Assembly: GCF_000371965.1 (NCBI RefSeq)
Contig: NZ_AQUO01000001.1
Coordinates: 2,240,001-2,304,000, forward strand
Direction: 5' to 3'
Length of the DNA stretch: 64,000 nt
Origin: Paracoccus sp. N5
GTDB lineage: Bacteria > Pseudomonadota > Alphaproteobacteria > Rhodobacterales > Rhodobacteraceae
The position numbers and the translations under genes were made by a program. The notes below the pieces were generated by a model. It was not told the origin of the DNA, ran no database searches, and saw only the letters and a program-made list of their open reading frames with translations. Below, one piece after another: positions 11,014-19,744 of the stretch (its first letter is position 1; the number at the start of each line of letters is the position of its first letter).

Positions 11014-11490
11014 TCAGCCGGTCTTGCCGCGCCACTCGCGCCAGGTCAGCCCGATCACCACCGCGTCCAGGGCCGAAAGCGCCAGCAGGGCGGGCGCCTG
11101 GGTATGCGTCCAGCGGTGCATCTGCATGACGATGAAGCCGGCGAAGACCGCGATCCCCAGCGGATAGGCGAAGGCCACCCGCCGCATCAGCAGAGCCACG
11201 ATCACCAGCTTGATCGCGCCATGCCCGAGGAGATAGAGCGCATAGAAATGCTGGCTCGCCGCCGAGAACTCGGCCAGCGCCGCCGCCACGCGGCCATAGA
11301 CCGGGCTGCGGTGGCCCTCGATCAGCTCGTGGCGGGTCAGCCATGCGGTGAATTCGGCCAGGCGCCGGTGCGGCAGCCACCACAGGCCGGCGCCGGCCAT
11401 GATCTCGAACAGCGCGAAGACGGCCTTCAGGGCCAGGGTCGACTCGAACAGCCAGTGCAGCGGTCCGTGCTTCCCCTTGATATGCTTCAT
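11014..11490 (-). CDS. DUF2127 family membrane protein
   Basis: 158 residues with four hydrophobic segments. The start GPLHWLFESTLALKAVFALFE and the segment SPVYGRVAAALAEFSAASQHFYALYLL match the DUF2127 inner-membrane family, whose function is unknown. The ATG overlaps the gpt stop (ATGA), so the two are co-translated. Confidence 0.8.
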   Translation of the reverse strand: MKHIKGKHGPLHWLFESTLALKAVFALFEIMAGAGLWWLPHRRLAEFTAWLTRHELIEGHRSPVYGRVAAALAEFSAASQHFYALYLLGHGAIKLVIVALLMRRVAFAYPLGIAVFAGFIVMQMHRWTHTQAPALLALSALDAVVIGLTWREWRGKTG

Positions 11491-11987
11491 CAATCCTCGC
11501 CGCGATAGGGCTGGACATATTGCAGCGCCATGTCCCAGGGAAAGAAGATCCAGGTGTCCTGGCTGACCTCGGTGACATAGGTCTGCACCATCGGCCGGCC
11601 CTTGGGCTTGGCATAGACGGTGGCGAAATGCGCCTTGGGGTAAAGCATGCGCACATGCTCCAGCGTGCGGCCGGAATCGACCAGGTCGTCGATGACCAGG
11701 ATGCCGTCGCCGTCCTGCATCACCGCCGGGTCGGGCGCCTTGAGCACCTTGACCTCGCCGCGCTCCTGCCCGCCCTTGCCCTGGTAGGACTTGACCGAGA
11801 CGGTGTCGATGACGCGGATGTCGAGCTCGCGCGCGACGATCATCGCCGGCACCAGCCCGCCGCGGGTGATGGCCAGGATCGCGCGCCATTCCCGATCCTC
11901 GAGCCGCCAGGCCAGCGCGCGCGAGTCGCGGTGGATCTGGTCCCAGCTGATGTGGAATCCGCGTTCATGGGGCAGGCGATCGGTCAT
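11490..11987 (-). CDS. gpt: Xanthine-guanine phosphoribosyltransferase
   Basis: Purine salvage: joins PRPP to guanine, xanthine or hypoxanthine. 165 residues with the PRPP loop ILVIDDLVDSGRTLEHVR and the N-terminal RDSRALAWRL and ILAITRGGLVPA regions of the Gpt subfamily. First gene of a two-gene unit with the DUF2127 protein. Confidence 0.92.
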   Translation of the reverse strand: MTDRLPHERGFHISWDQIHRDSRALAWRLEDREWRAILAITRGGLVPAMIVARELDIRVIDTVSVKSYQGKGGQERGEVKVLKAPDPAVMQDGDGILVIDDLVDSGRTLEHVRMLYPKAHFATVYAKPKGRPMVQTYVTEVSQDTWIFFPWDMALQYVQPYRGED

Positions 11988-12000
11988 GCTGGCTGGCTCC

Positions 12001-12600
12001 TTAGTGGTTGAAGATCAACAGCAAACCCAGCAAGGCCATGGCGATGCTGGCGGCCCGGTCGATCCAGGATTTCGCGGCAAAATAGCGTGCCCGCATGGGC
12101 GCTGTCGACATCAGAACCGCAACCAGCGCATACCAGAACAGCTCGGTCGCCAGGCACAGCGCATAGATCAGCCCCTGGCGCGCGGGCGCCATCGGCTCGG
12201 GAAAGACCGACAGGATCAGCGCGGCATAGAACAGCGCGGGCTTCGGGTTCGAGAGGTTCAGCGCGATGCCGCCGAAAAAGCCGCGCGCGCCGCTGGCGGC
12301 CGGCGGCAGCGGCCGGGTCGAGGCGCGCCACAGCCCCCAGGCGAACCACAGCAGGTAAAGCCCGCCGAAGACCTTCATCCCGGCGAACCAGCCCGGATGC
12401 AGCCGGAACAGCACGGCCAGGCCCAAAAGCGCCGCGATGCACCACAGCGAGGCGCCGAAGGCCAGCCCCAGCGCATAGGGCAGGGCGCGCTCGCGGCCAT
12501 GGGCAAAGGCGGTCTGCACCGTGGCGATGATCGCCGGCCCCGGCGTCAGGATCGCCAGCGACAGCGCCGAGACAAGCGCAATGACCTGCTCGACGCTCAT
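12001..12600 (-). CDS. LysE/RhtB family exporter
   Basis: 199 residues with about six transmembrane segments. The family signature SLAILTPGPAIIATVQTAF lies at the N terminus and GGIALNLSNPKPALFYAALI in the middle (conserved NPK). Exports an amino acid or similar small molecule; the substrate is not deducible. Ends 13 bp before gpt and starts 9 bp after the fabI stop, so all four minus-strand genes may be one transcript. Confidence 0.88.
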   Translation of the reverse strand: MSVEQVIALVSALSLAILTPGPAIIATVQTAFAHGRERALPYALGLAFGASLWCIAALLGLAVLFRLHPGWFAGMKVFGGLYLLWFAWGLWRASTRPLPPAASGARGFFGGIALNLSNPKPALFYAALILSVFPEPMAPARQGLIYALCLATELFWYALVAVLMSTAPMRARYFAAKSWIDRAASIAMALLGLLLIFNH

Positions 12601-12609
12601 CGCCGGGGA

Positions 12610-13437
12610 TCAGTCCTTTTTCGTGGTGGCGATGTCGGGGGCATCGACGGCCTTCATGCCGACGATGTGATAGCCCGAATCGACGTGATGCGTCTCGCCG
12701 GTCACGCCCGAGCCCAGGTCCGACAGCAGATACAGCGCCGATTTGCCGACCTCGTCCTGGCTGACGTTGCGGCGCAGGGGCGAGTTCAGCTCGTTCCATT
12801 TCAGGATATAGCGGAAATCGCCGATGCCGCTGGCCGCCAGCGTCTTGATCGGCCCGGCCGAGATGGCGTTGACGCGGATGCCGTCCTTGCCGAAATCCTC
12901 GGCGAGGTAACGCACCGAGGCTTCCAGCGCCGCCTTGGCCACGCCCATGACGTTGTAATGCGGCATGACGCGCTCGGCCCCGTAATAGGTCAGGGTCAGC
13001 ATGGACCCGCCCGGCGGCATCATCGCGCTTGCGCGGCGGGCGACGGCGGTGAAGGAATAGACCGAAATGTCCATGGTCATCAGGAAGTTGTCGCGCGTGG
13101 TATCGGCATAGCGGCCGCGCAGCTGCTCCTTGTCGGAAAAGCCGATGGCGTGGACGATGAAGTCGATGCTGTCCCAGCGCTCGGCGATGGCGGCGAAGAG
13201 CGCGTCGATGGACGCCTCGTCCGACACGTCGCATTCCGCCAGCAGGTCCGAGCCGAGTTGGGCGGCCAGCGGCTCGACCCGGCGCTTCAGCGCCTCGCCC
13301 TGATAGGAAAAGGCCAGCTCGGCCCCCTGGTCAGCCAGCGCCTTGGCGATGCCCCAGGCGATCGACTTGTCGTTCGCCAGCCCCATGATGAGGCCGCGAC
13401 GCCCTTTCATCAGCCCGTTCCCGGCTTCACTTGACAT
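12610..13437 (-). CDS. fabI: Enoyl-[acyl-carrier-protein] reductase (NADH) FabI
   Basis: Last step of each fatty-acid elongation cycle. An SDR of 275 residues: GLIMGLANDKSIAWGIAKAL nucleotide loop, catalytic Tyr-x6-Lys in HYNVMGVAKAALE, and ISAGPIKTLAASGI substrate loop. ATG 13437 (MSSEAGNGLMKG) was chosen over in-frame upstream starts because it gives the usual FabI N terminus. Confidence 0.94.
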   Translation of the reverse strand: MSSEAGNGLMKGRRGLIMGLANDKSIAWGIAKALADQGAELAFSYQGEALKRRVEPLAAQLGSDLLAECDVSDEASIDALFAAIAERWDSIDFIVHAIGFSDKEQLRGRYADTTRDNFLMTMDISVYSFTAVARRASAMMPPGGSMLTLTYYGAERVMPHYNVMGVAKAALEASVRYLAEDFGKDGIRVNAISAGPIKTLAASGIGDFRYILKWNELNSPLRRNVSQDEVGKSALYLLSDLGSGVTGETHHVDSGYHIVGMKAVDAPDIATTKKD

Positions 13438-13520
13438 GATGCTGCCCCTCGCGCTTCTTCGGTTTTCAGCAGGATTAGGACAACTGCAGGGAGGCATCAA
13501 GTGTCGGTAATTGCGCTGCC

Positions 13521-14183
13521 ATGAGCGACCGGAGCGGAATTTTCGCGGGCGACGACCCGTTTGCCATCGCCAGGGCCTGGCTGGCCGAGGCCGAGAAGGT
13601 CGAGCCGAACGACCCCAATGCCATCGCGCTGGCCACGGTGGACGCCGCCGGCCTGCCCGACGTGCGCATGGTGCTGCTGAAGGAGATCGAGGGCGCGGGC
13701 ACCGACGGCGCCTTCATTTTCTACACCAATTTCGAAAGCGCCAAGGCGGTCGAGATCGAGGCGACCGGCACGGCCGCCTTCGTCATGCACTGGAAATCGC
13801 TGCGCCGGCAGGTGCGGGTGCGCGGCTCGGTCAGCCGGGTCGAGCCGGCGCTGGCCGATGCCTATTACGATTCGCGCGCGCTGCAATCGCGCATCGGCGC
13901 CTGGGCCTCGCGCCAGAGCCGGCCGCTGGAAAGCCGCGGCGCGCTGATGGCCGAGGTCGCGCGGATGGGAATCAACCTTGGATTGAAACCGCGCCGTCCC
14001 GAGCATTGGGGCGGCTATCGCATCCGGCCGGTTCAGATCGAGTTCTGGGCCGATGGCGCCTTTCGCCTGCATGACCGCTTTCGCTGGCTGCGCGCAGATT
14101 ATGCCCGTGAAAACAATGTCATGCAGGCGGCTCCGCAAGAGGTGGTGGAAAGTTTCTGGCATGTCGACCGTCTTAGCCCTTGA
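13521..14183 (+). CDS. pdxH: Pyridoxine/pyridoxamine 5'-phosphate oxidase
   Basis: FMN-dependent oxidation of PNP or PMP to PLP. 220 residues. Seen: DVRMVLLKEIEGAG, FYTNFESAKAVEIE, FVMHWKSLRRQVRVRG (FMN-binding core), WASRQSRPLESR and PEHWGGYRIRPVQIEFW. The C terminus ends WHVDRLSP as in PdxH. About 20 residues between RLHDRFRWLR and the end are longer than in the E. coli enzyme. Confidence 0.92.
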   Translation: MSDRSGIFAGDDPFAIARAWLAEAEKVEPNDPNAIALATVDAAGLPDVRMVLLKEIEGAGTDGAFIFYTNFESAKAVEIEATGTAAFVMHWKSLRRQVRVRGSVSRVEPALADAYYDSRALQSRIGAWASRQSRPLESRGALMAEVARMGINLGLKPRRPEHWGGYRIRPVQIEFWADGAFRLHDRFRWLRADYARENNVMQAAPQEVVESFWHVDRLSP

Positions 14184-14309
14184 TGCGCAGTCGGGTTTTA
14201 TCCATGGTATGGAAAACCTGACCAATCCGGGCACACCTTGGTTCACTTGCCGAAGGCCGTGCGTCGGAGTTTCGGGTCATTGCGGTTTTCACACGGGTGA
14301 CGAAGAGAG

Positions 14310-14903
14310 ATGGAAGAAAACGACGAACAACAGCGTAAGATTGCGGGCGTCGTGAAGTGGTTTGACGGCGGCAAGGGCTTCGGTTTCCTGACCGATCCCG
14401 AGGGCGGCGCCGATATCCTGCTGCATGCCAATGTGCTGCGGAATTTCGGTCAGAGCTCGGTCGCCGAGGGGTCTCAGGTCACCGCGATCATTCAGAAGAC
14501 GCCGCGCGGCATGCAGGCGCTGGAGGTGCTGGAGATCCGGCCGCCGGCCGCCGAGCCGATGCCGGCCATCGCCGACCTGTGCTCGGCCACGCCCGAGGAG
14601 GTCGCGCTGCTGCCGCTGCTGCCGGCGCGGGTGAAATGGTTCGACAAGGCCAAGGGCTTCGGCTTCGCCAATGTCTTCGCCGACAAGGCCGATGTGTTCC
14701 TGCATATCGAGGTGCTGCGGCATTCCGGCTTTTCCGACCTGGCGGTGGGCGAGGCGATCGCGCTGCGCGTGGTCGACGGCCGGCGCGGCCTGATGGCGGC
14801 GCAGATCCTGTCCTGGGAAAGGGCGGTGGCCGAAGCCCGCCTGGTCCAACCGGGGGGGGGGGCCGCGCTCGCTAAATTGCGGCTGGTCGCGGGCGCGGTA
14901 TGA
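14310..14903 (+). CDS. Two-domain cold-shock protein
   Basis: 197 residues with two cold-shock (OB-fold) domains: IAGVVKWFDGGKGFGFLTD at about residues 10-28 and ARVKWFDKAKGFGFANVF at about 108-125, each with RNP1 (KGFGF); an RNP2-like segment (DVFLHIEVL) is clear in the second. Binds single-stranded RNA or DNA. Near the 3' end the gene contains an 11-G run at 14852-14862 encoding Gly-Gly-Gly, which could slip. The stop overlaps the DUF192 start (ATGA). Confidence 0.9.
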   Translation: MEENDEQQRKIAGVVKWFDGGKGFGFLTDPEGGADILLHANVLRNFGQSSVAEGSQVTAIIQKTPRGMQALEVLEIRPPAAEPMPAIADLCSATPEEVALLPLLPARVKWFDKAKGFGFANVFADKADVFLHIEVLRHSGFSDLAVGEAIALRVVDGRRGLMAAQILSWERAVAEARLVQPGGGAALAKLRLVAGAV

Positions 14904-15400
14904 CGTTGCGGGCCAGTCTGGCCGTCGCGACGCTCCTTCTGACAAATTCCAGTCCTCTTGCCGCCCAGGCGGCGACCTGTCTTGCCGATCAGGCCCTGTT
15001 CCAGGGCCGGGCGTCGACCGTGAGCGTTCCGGTCGAGATCGCCGATACGGCCGAAGAACGTGCGCGCGGGCTGATGTTCCGCCGCGACTTGCCGGCGGGG
15101 CAGGGCATGCTGTTCATCTATGAAACCCCGCAACCCGTCAGCTTCTGGATGCGCAACACCCCGATTCCGCTGGACATGGTCTTTATCGACGCCCGCGGCG
15201 CGGTGCGGCATGTCCATGCCATGGCCCGTCCGCTGGACGAGACCGCGATCCCCGGCGCCGCGCCGGGCGATCCGGCGCCCGAGCGGCTGATGGTGCTGGA
15301 ACTGCCCGGCGGCGACGCGGCCCGGCTGGGCATCGTGCCGGGCATGGTGCTGGCGCATCCGCGCCTGCCGCAGGCGACGGCGCTGGCGCCCTGCGACTGA
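14900..15400 (+). CDS. Exported DUF192 family protein
   Basis: 166 residues with a Sec-type signal peptide (MTLRASLAVATLLLTNSSPLAAQA, likely cut near residue 25). Family motifs: RARGLMFRRDLPAGQGMLF and FWMRNTPIPLDMVFID. The biochemical role of DUF192 is unknown. Translationally coupled to the cold-shock gene, a pairing common in Rhodobacteraceae. Confidence 0.88.
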   Translation: MTLRASLAVATLLLTNSSPLAAQAATCLADQALFQGRASTVSVPVEIADTAEERARGLMFRRDLPAGQGMLFIYETPQPVSFWMRNTPIPLDMVFIDARGAVRHVHAMARPLDETAIPGAAPGDPAPERLMVLELPGGDAARLGIVPGMVLAHPRLPQATALAPCD

Positions 15401-15458
15401 GCGGCGCGGTTTTTCGCTTTCCCCCCGCGCGGTCAGCCGCTAGTAACATCCGCAGGTT

Positions 15459-15535
15459 CGGGGCGTGGCGCAGCCTGGTAGCGCGACGGTTTTGGGTACC
15501 GTAGGCCGGAGGTTCGAATCCTCTCGCCCCGACCA
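15459..15535 (+). tRNA. tRNA-Pro (anticodon UGG)
   Basis: 77 nt. Acceptor stem CGGGGCG/CGCCCCG; anticodon stem ACGGT/ACCGT with loop TTTGGGT (anticodon TGG at 15493-15495); T arm GGAGG-TTCGAAT-CCTCT; CCA is encoded. The last 48 nt are the prophage attachment core, so the lysogen keeps an intact tRNA at attL. Confidence 0.97.
15488..15535. repeat. attL core (3' part of tRNA-Pro)
   Basis: 48 bp from the anticodon stem to CCA, identical to 62041-62088. The match ends at both sides (C versus T before it; G versus T after it). Confidence 0.95.
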
Positions 15536-15543
15536 GCACTTAG

Positions 15544-16650
15544 CTACTTGTGACCCTCTCCGGTTTGCAGCGCGGTTTGCAACTTTGTTCTGGATTCGGC
15601 CCGCGCCAGCTTCTCCGCCAGTCCATCCGTCATGCTGGGCGACAGCGCCACATAGCGCTCGATCACCTCGGCAGCGTGCTTGATCGACCAGCCCATGTGG
15701 GTCGCGATCTCCTTCAGTTCTGCCCCGGCTTCGAGCAAGCGCGTGGCGGCCGTGCCGCGCGCATCCTTCAGCTGCAGCTCCGACCGAATCTTGATCTTGT
15801 CCCGCCAGGTACTGACCGCGTCGCCCAGGTAGTTCTCATGCTGGTAGGGCTGCCCGCCCTTGTTGACGATCAGGCGGGCCTGGCCTTCCGGCGTATCCGC
15901 GATCAGCTCTGCCATCCGGTCCGTGACCGGGATCGAGGCGAGCCGCTTGCGCTTCCTTGTCCAGATAACGATTCGGTGCCCGTGCGGCGTCCGGTGGATA
16001 TGTTCGCGGGTCAACTCGAACAGGTCGCCCGGCCGCAGGCCCGACTCCAGGGCGATTGCGAGGATGCGCCAGACGTGATCCGGGGCGCCGAGGCGGAACG
16101 CCTCGATCTCTTCCGGCATCCAGAAGATCTCCGCGCGCTTGCCCTTGTAGACCGACTTGACGCCCATCAGGTGATGGTGCCGGATCATGGTCCGGTCCAG
16201 GGCAAAGCCGACCAGTCGCTGCAGGTGCCTGATTCGGTCATCGCCAACCTTGCCGCCGATCTTGTCCCGCCAGTCGAGCGCTTGGCGCCGGATGCGCGGA
16301 TCCTCGAATGCTGCCAGCGGTGCGTCGCCGAACTTGTGATCGATGCCGTTCGTCGCGTGGAAGAATGATTTCCGCATGTCGGACTGGGTGCGCGGCGCAA
16401 GCTCGGTGAAGTCCTGGCTGTCCAGGAAGCGCAGGATAACCGACCGGAACTTGCCTTGCGCCGGCGTCCCCGAACGCGACGCCTTCGTGAATGCCTCGAC
16501 ATATTCGGGCGAACCTATGGCGATACCGCTGGCACTGTCCCAGAATTTCACGGCGCCCTTGCCGCGGCCGACGTAATGATGCTCGCGGATCGAGCCGTCC
16601 GCGAGCTTCTTTCGCACCCGGTTGATGCCCTTCAGGTTAACCCTCGTCAT
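15544..16650 (-). CDS. int: Tyrosine recombinase (prophage integrase)
   Basis: Catalyses site-specific integration and excision at the tRNA-Pro site. 368 residues from MTRVNLKGI. The C-terminal catalytic domain shows ALESGLRPGDLFELTREHI (first Arg), a Lys region near KGGQPYQHEN, LKDARGTAATRLLEAGAEL (second Arg) and HMGWSIKHAAEVIERYVAL (His/Trp and nucleophile Tyr). It ends 8 bp from attL, a standard position. A start 21 bp upstream is possible. Confidence 0.95.
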   Translation of the reverse strand: MTRVNLKGINRVRKKLADGSIREHHYVGRGKGAVKFWDSASGIAIGSPEYVEAFTKASRSGTPAQGKFRSVILRFLDSQDFTELAPRTQSDMRKSFFHATNGIDHKFGDAPLAAFEDPRIRRQALDWRDKIGGKVGDDRIRHLQRLVGFALDRTMIRHHHLMGVKSVYKGKRAEIFWMPEEIEAFRLGAPDHVWRILAIALESGLRPGDLFELTREHIHRTPHGHRIVIWTRKRKRLASIPVTDRMAELIADTPEGQARLIVNKGGQPYQHENYLGDAVSTWRDKIKIRSELQLKDARGTAATRLLEAGAELKEIATHMGWSIKHAAEVIERYVALSPSMTDGLAEKLARAESRTKLQTALQTGEGHK

Positions 16651-16819
16651 TCTCTTCGAACCATCTATCAACTTCGGACGTGCTGGTGCGCACCGATTCC
16701 GGCAGGATACGGATCGTTCCCTCGGCCGTCACCTCGACAATCGACCGCGCATCGATCGACCGCGCAACCTTCATCGCGCGGCGGATGTCGGCCTCGGTGA
16801 ATGCTGCGCGGCGGGACAT
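16637..16819 (-). CDS. Small protein upstream of integrase, possible excision/regulatory factor
   Basis: 60 residues: MSRRAAFTEADIRRAMKVAR, a helix, then SIVEVTAEGTIRILPE. The position directly before int, with a 14-bp overlap, suggests a partner of integrase, but no HTH is clear. Role unproven. Confidence 0.55.
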   Translation of the reverse strand: MSRRAAFTEADIRRAMKVARSIDARSIVEVTAEGTIRILPESVRTSTSEVDRWFEENDEG

Positions 16820-17547
16820 CACGCCATCCTCCTGATCTGGTCGAGTGCGTAGCCGCCCCATTGCTCGGCGCAGGCGCGGGCGACGCCATCGAACGTTCGG
16901 CTGCGGATCTTCCATCGGTCGGGGCCGGGGCTGGCCCGGTGGATCGCCGACCAGGCCTTGTGCCGCTCGGGCTCGGTGGCCAGCTTCGGCGGGATCAGGC
17001 GCTTGGTGGCAGTCAAAGCCGGCAGACCGCGCAGGTAAAAGCCCGTCGCCTTGAAGGTCGGCTCGCCGAACCACCAGGGCTGGACGATCTGTGGCTTGGG
17101 CAGATCCGCGGGCATCCGGGCCCGGCCGTGCTTGTGCATGACCGGGTTCTCGACCGCGACCCGCTGGACCGGGGCCTGCCAGCAGGCCGCGAACAGCTCG
17201 GCGCCCTCGTCCAGCAGCCGCCACATGATGGCCAACCGCTCCTCGCGCGACAGCGCCGACCATGCCGCCTTCTCGGCCGTGGTGGCTTCGTCGGGCGGGT
17301 TCTTCGGAGGCTCGCTCAGCCAGCGCACGCCGCTGTTGCAGAGCCGCGTGCAGGGCGGGTGGCAGACGATCAGCAGATCCCAGCCGTAGTCGAGATAGTC
17401 CCGAACGTCGCCGACGATGTGATGGTTGCTGCCGTCCTCGGCCGGCAGCCGGTCAACGGATGTCGCATCATGCCCGAGGGCGGCGAAGGCCCGGCGCATG
17501 GCGCCAGAGGTCTCGCACAGGATGCCGACACGGAGAGGGCGGGTCAT
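16819..17547 (-). CDS. C5-cytosine methyltransferase-like phage protein
   Basis: 242 residues. Seen: motif I-like LCETSGAMRRAFAALGHDA, motif IV-like CHPPCTRLCNSGVRWL (Pro-Cys nucleophile) and motif VI-like VAVENPVMHKH, in the order of DNA cytosine-C5 methyltransferases. The protein is short and the target-recognition region is small, so it may be inactive or act on another substrate. Both ends overlap neighbours by 1-4 bp. Confidence 0.55.
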   Translation of the reverse strand: MTRPLRVGILCETSGAMRRAFAALGHDATSVDRLPAEDGSNHHIVGDVRDYLDYGWDLLIVCHPPCTRLCNSGVRWLSEPPKNPPDEATTAEKAAWSALSREERLAIMWRLLDEGAELFAACWQAPVQRVAVENPVMHKHGRARMPADLPKPQIVQPWWFGEPTFKATGFYLRGLPALTATKRLIPPKLATEPERHKAWSAIHRASPGPDRWKIRSRTFDGVARACAEQWGGYALDQIRRMA

Positions 17548-17708
17548 GCGCGCCTCCCGACGAAATCGCGAAACAGCAGCAGTTGCGTGATGCCGGCCGG
17601 AAAGACCGGATGCAGCCGCGTGGCGGCGGTCAGTCTTGGCTCAGCCTCAAACCGATTGCGCAGGTCGCCCCGCGCGGTTACAGAACTGTGAGGATATTCG
17701 GAGATCAT
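17544..17708 (-). CDS. Small phage ORF
   Basis: 54 codons from ATG 17708 (MISEYPHSS), ending FRDFVGRRA. The TGA overlaps the next start (ATGA), which supports it being translated. The start is uncertain: no strong ribosome-binding site is visible. Function unknown. Confidence 0.4.
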   Translation of the reverse strand: MISEYPHSSVTARGDLRNRFEAEPRLTAATRLHPVFPAGITQLLLFRDFVGRRA

Positions 17709-17825
17709 CCGAATCCGTATGACGCCCGACGCTAGATGCAGGGCGTTCTTTTTCGTCCGCCGGCCGCGCCAGCTTCGTTGGCGCTCACGTCGGATGACCA
17801 ACAAAAACTGAAGAAAGGACGTCGC

Positions 17826-18062
17826 ATGTGGACTCGCGTTCCTACGATTGTCGATGGCAATACCATTGCGGGGGATTGGACCATCTCTTTCAGTGACCGA
17901 CCCGTCGGTCGCATTTCCTACTCTCCGGAAGCGCCAGGCCAAGGCGCCTGGGCTTGGTTTCTGATCGGGATTCCCGAGGTGTCCGGTCGCGCCTGGACGG
18001 AAGAGGCCGCAATGGCAAGCATCAAGGAGACGGCTGCGGGCCCGAGTTCCGAGGTCGCCTGA
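17826..18062 (+). CDS. Small phage protein on the opposite strand to its operon
   Basis: 78 residues (MWTRVPTIVDGNTIAGDW...). Has a good ribosome-binding site (AAAGGA 6 bp before ATG). It is the only plus-strand gene among the minus-strand early genes, so it needs its own promoter in 17710-17820 and may be expressed in the lysogen. No domain recognised. Confidence 0.6.
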   Translation: MWTRVPTIVDGNTIAGDWTISFSDRPVGRISYSPEAPGQGAWAWFLIGIPEVSGRAWTEEAAMASIKETAAGPSSEVA

Positions 18063-18097
18063 CAAGCGATTGCTGACTAGGAGGTGCGGGTGGAAGG

Positions 18098-18349
18098 TCA
18101 TTCCGCGCCCCCCTCGATCGTCTTCGGCTGGCTCACGTCGCGCGCGGCCAATTCGATGGTCTTCACCGCCTGCATGTAGAGCCGGACGCCGTTGAACATC
18201 TGCTTGGCCAGCGCGGCGCGCGCGAGAGCCTCATTCGGGCTGATCTTGCCGGCGCGCAGCTGCTGGAGGTCGGCGGCAAGACCGAGGATGATATCGCGCA
18301 ACCCCAAGCTGTCCGCAACCGGCGTGCTGACATAGTCCCGCTCAGCCAT
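18098..18349 (-). CDS. Small hypothetical phage protein
   Basis: 83 residues from MAERDYVSTPVADSLGL; mostly helical with LAADLQQLRAGKISPNEAL and a C-terminal QPKTIEGGAE. Overlaps the upstream gene by 8 bp. No known domain. Confidence 0.6.
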   Translation of the reverse strand: MAERDYVSTPVADSLGLRDIILGLAADLQQLRAGKISPNEALARAALAKQMFNGVRLYMQAVKTIELAARDVSQPKTIEGGAE

Positions 18350-18593
18350 GGCGAGCCTCCTCATAGATTTTCCGGCTGGCTTCTTCGGCCAAGGCTCCCG
18401 ACAGGGCGGAAATCTGCTTCGCCAGGCGCATGTCGGGATTTCGGGTGATCGGTCCCAGCCGCCACCCGAATTGCTCGCAAGCCCAGCAAAGCGGCGGGTA
18501 GTCCGTCTGCGTCGGGTCTTGCCATTGCAGTGGGCGTGCCTTGCCGCAGATGGCGCATTCGAAAGGGTCGGGGCTGGGCGGATAGATCGGCAT
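18342..18593 (-). CDS. Small zinc-ribbon-like phage protein
   Basis: 83 residues. CAIC and CWAC pairs about 24 residues apart suggest a treble-clef or ribbon zinc site. The ATG overlaps the stop of the DUF5131 gene (TGATG), so it is translationally coupled. Confidence 0.6.
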   Translation of the reverse strand: MPIYPPSPDPFECAICGKARPLQWQDPTQTDYPPLCWACEQFGWRLGPITRNPDMRLAKQISALSGALAEEASRKIYEEARHG

Positions 18594-19552
18594 CAGGATC
18601 GCAACCCCGGCATTTCGTCCCAGGAGCGGCCGTCCAGCATCCGGCCAGCGCGAGCCTTGCCCCTTCTGGTCATCAGCTGGCGATCCTGCATGGCCCATTC
18701 TCGTTGGACGGGTAGAACCCACTCGCCGGCATCATTGAAGCATCCCAGCGGTTGGCCGTTCCCGAAAAACCCCGGCGCCCACTCGCCCCATTGCTTGAAA
18801 TGGAACGCCACGCCGGCAGCTTGGCACTGATCCTGCAGGGACCGTACCCAATCCGGGTGCATCGGCCGCGCGCCGGGCCCGCTCTCGCCGCCGACGATCA
18901 CGAGGTCGAGGCCGTCAATGATCCCGCCACCAATGTCCTGACGCTCGTAGCCATTAGCATCAACATGCGTCGATGCGCCGGGCAGGTAGGGCTGCGAACC
19001 TATCCAATGCCGCAGATCCACCGATCCCAGCAGCGGCTCCATGCTGAGGAATCGCACCGCCGCCGGCGCCGCCAGCAGCTTCGGAATGTCCCGGTCGGCC
19101 TCGGCCTGGTTGACCACGGTGCAGCCCAGCCAGACGTTCGGCCAGCCGCCCGACCAGCCATGCGGCAGAATCCGGTCGATATTACCCGGCCGCTTGGTCA
19201 GCAGCATCCAGTCCAGATTCGGTGTCGCCGCGATCAGCCACCACAGGTCATCCCGCCATTCCGGCGGGATCGAGGCATGATTGTCGAACACGTCGGCGAG
19301 GCTGGCGCAGAATACGCGGTGCCGTTCGCCGGCGGCCGCTGCAGCCCGGTCCCATGCCAGTGGCTTGCGCCAGTTCGCCGCGCTGGTGCGCGTCCGGGCG
19401 GCATGCGCCCCCCATCGTGTCTCGCGCTGCTGGAGCCCGCGCGCGTCCCACGATTCAGCATAGCAATGATCGCAGCCGGGCCCGACCTTGGTGCAACCTA
19501 TCCACGGGTTGAACGTGTGGTGCGTCCACTCGATGTTGCTGTTCTCAGCCAT
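18593..19552 (-). CDS. Phage Gp37/Gp68-like DUF5131 protein
   Basis: 319 residues. Diagnostic start IEWTHHTFNPWIGCTKVG then PGCDHCYAE, where the cysteine cluster resembles a radical-SAM-type FeS site; further motifs are LLTKRPGNIDRILP, NVWLGCTVVNQ and FLSMEPLLG. The family is widespread in phages, and its biochemical activity is not established. Overlaps both neighbours by a few bases. Confidence 0.85.
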   Translation of the reverse strand: MAENSNIEWTHHTFNPWIGCTKVGPGCDHCYAESWDARGLQQRETRWGAHAARTRTSAANWRKPLAWDRAAAAAGERHRVFCASLADVFDNHASIPPEWRDDLWWLIAATPNLDWMLLTKRPGNIDRILPHGWSGGWPNVWLGCTVVNQAEADRDIPKLLAAPAAVRFLSMEPLLGSVDLRHWIGSQPYLPGASTHVDANGYERQDIGGGIIDGLDLVIVGGESGPGARPMHPDWVRSLQDQCQAAGVAFHFKQWGEWAPGFFGNGQPLGCFNDAGEWVLPVQREWAMQDRQLMTRRGKARAGRMLDGRSWDEMPGLRS

Positions 19553-19712
19553 GCTGCACCTCGCATCCCTCGGGCTTTTCGCCCTCGGCCGTCGGCAGAT
19601 AGCCGGTGCCTTGGAGCCATTCCCATTCGTCGTCGGTGCCGAAGTATTCGACCCACTCGCCCTCGCCGCGCATCTGGCCGGGCCCGGGCATCCTGATCCA
19701 GCGGTCAGCCAT
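19545..19712 (-). CDS. Small hypothetical phage protein
   Basis: 55 residues (MADRWIRMPGPGQMRGEGEW...), acidic and tryptophan-rich; overlaps the start of the DUF5131 gene by 8 bp. No function assignable. Confidence 0.5.
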   Translation of the reverse strand: MADRWIRMPGPGQMRGEGEWVEYFGTDDEWEWLQGTGYLPTAEGEKPEGCEVQHG

Positions 19713-19744
19713 CACGCACCGCCTTTCAGGGCGCGCCGCGCCCA

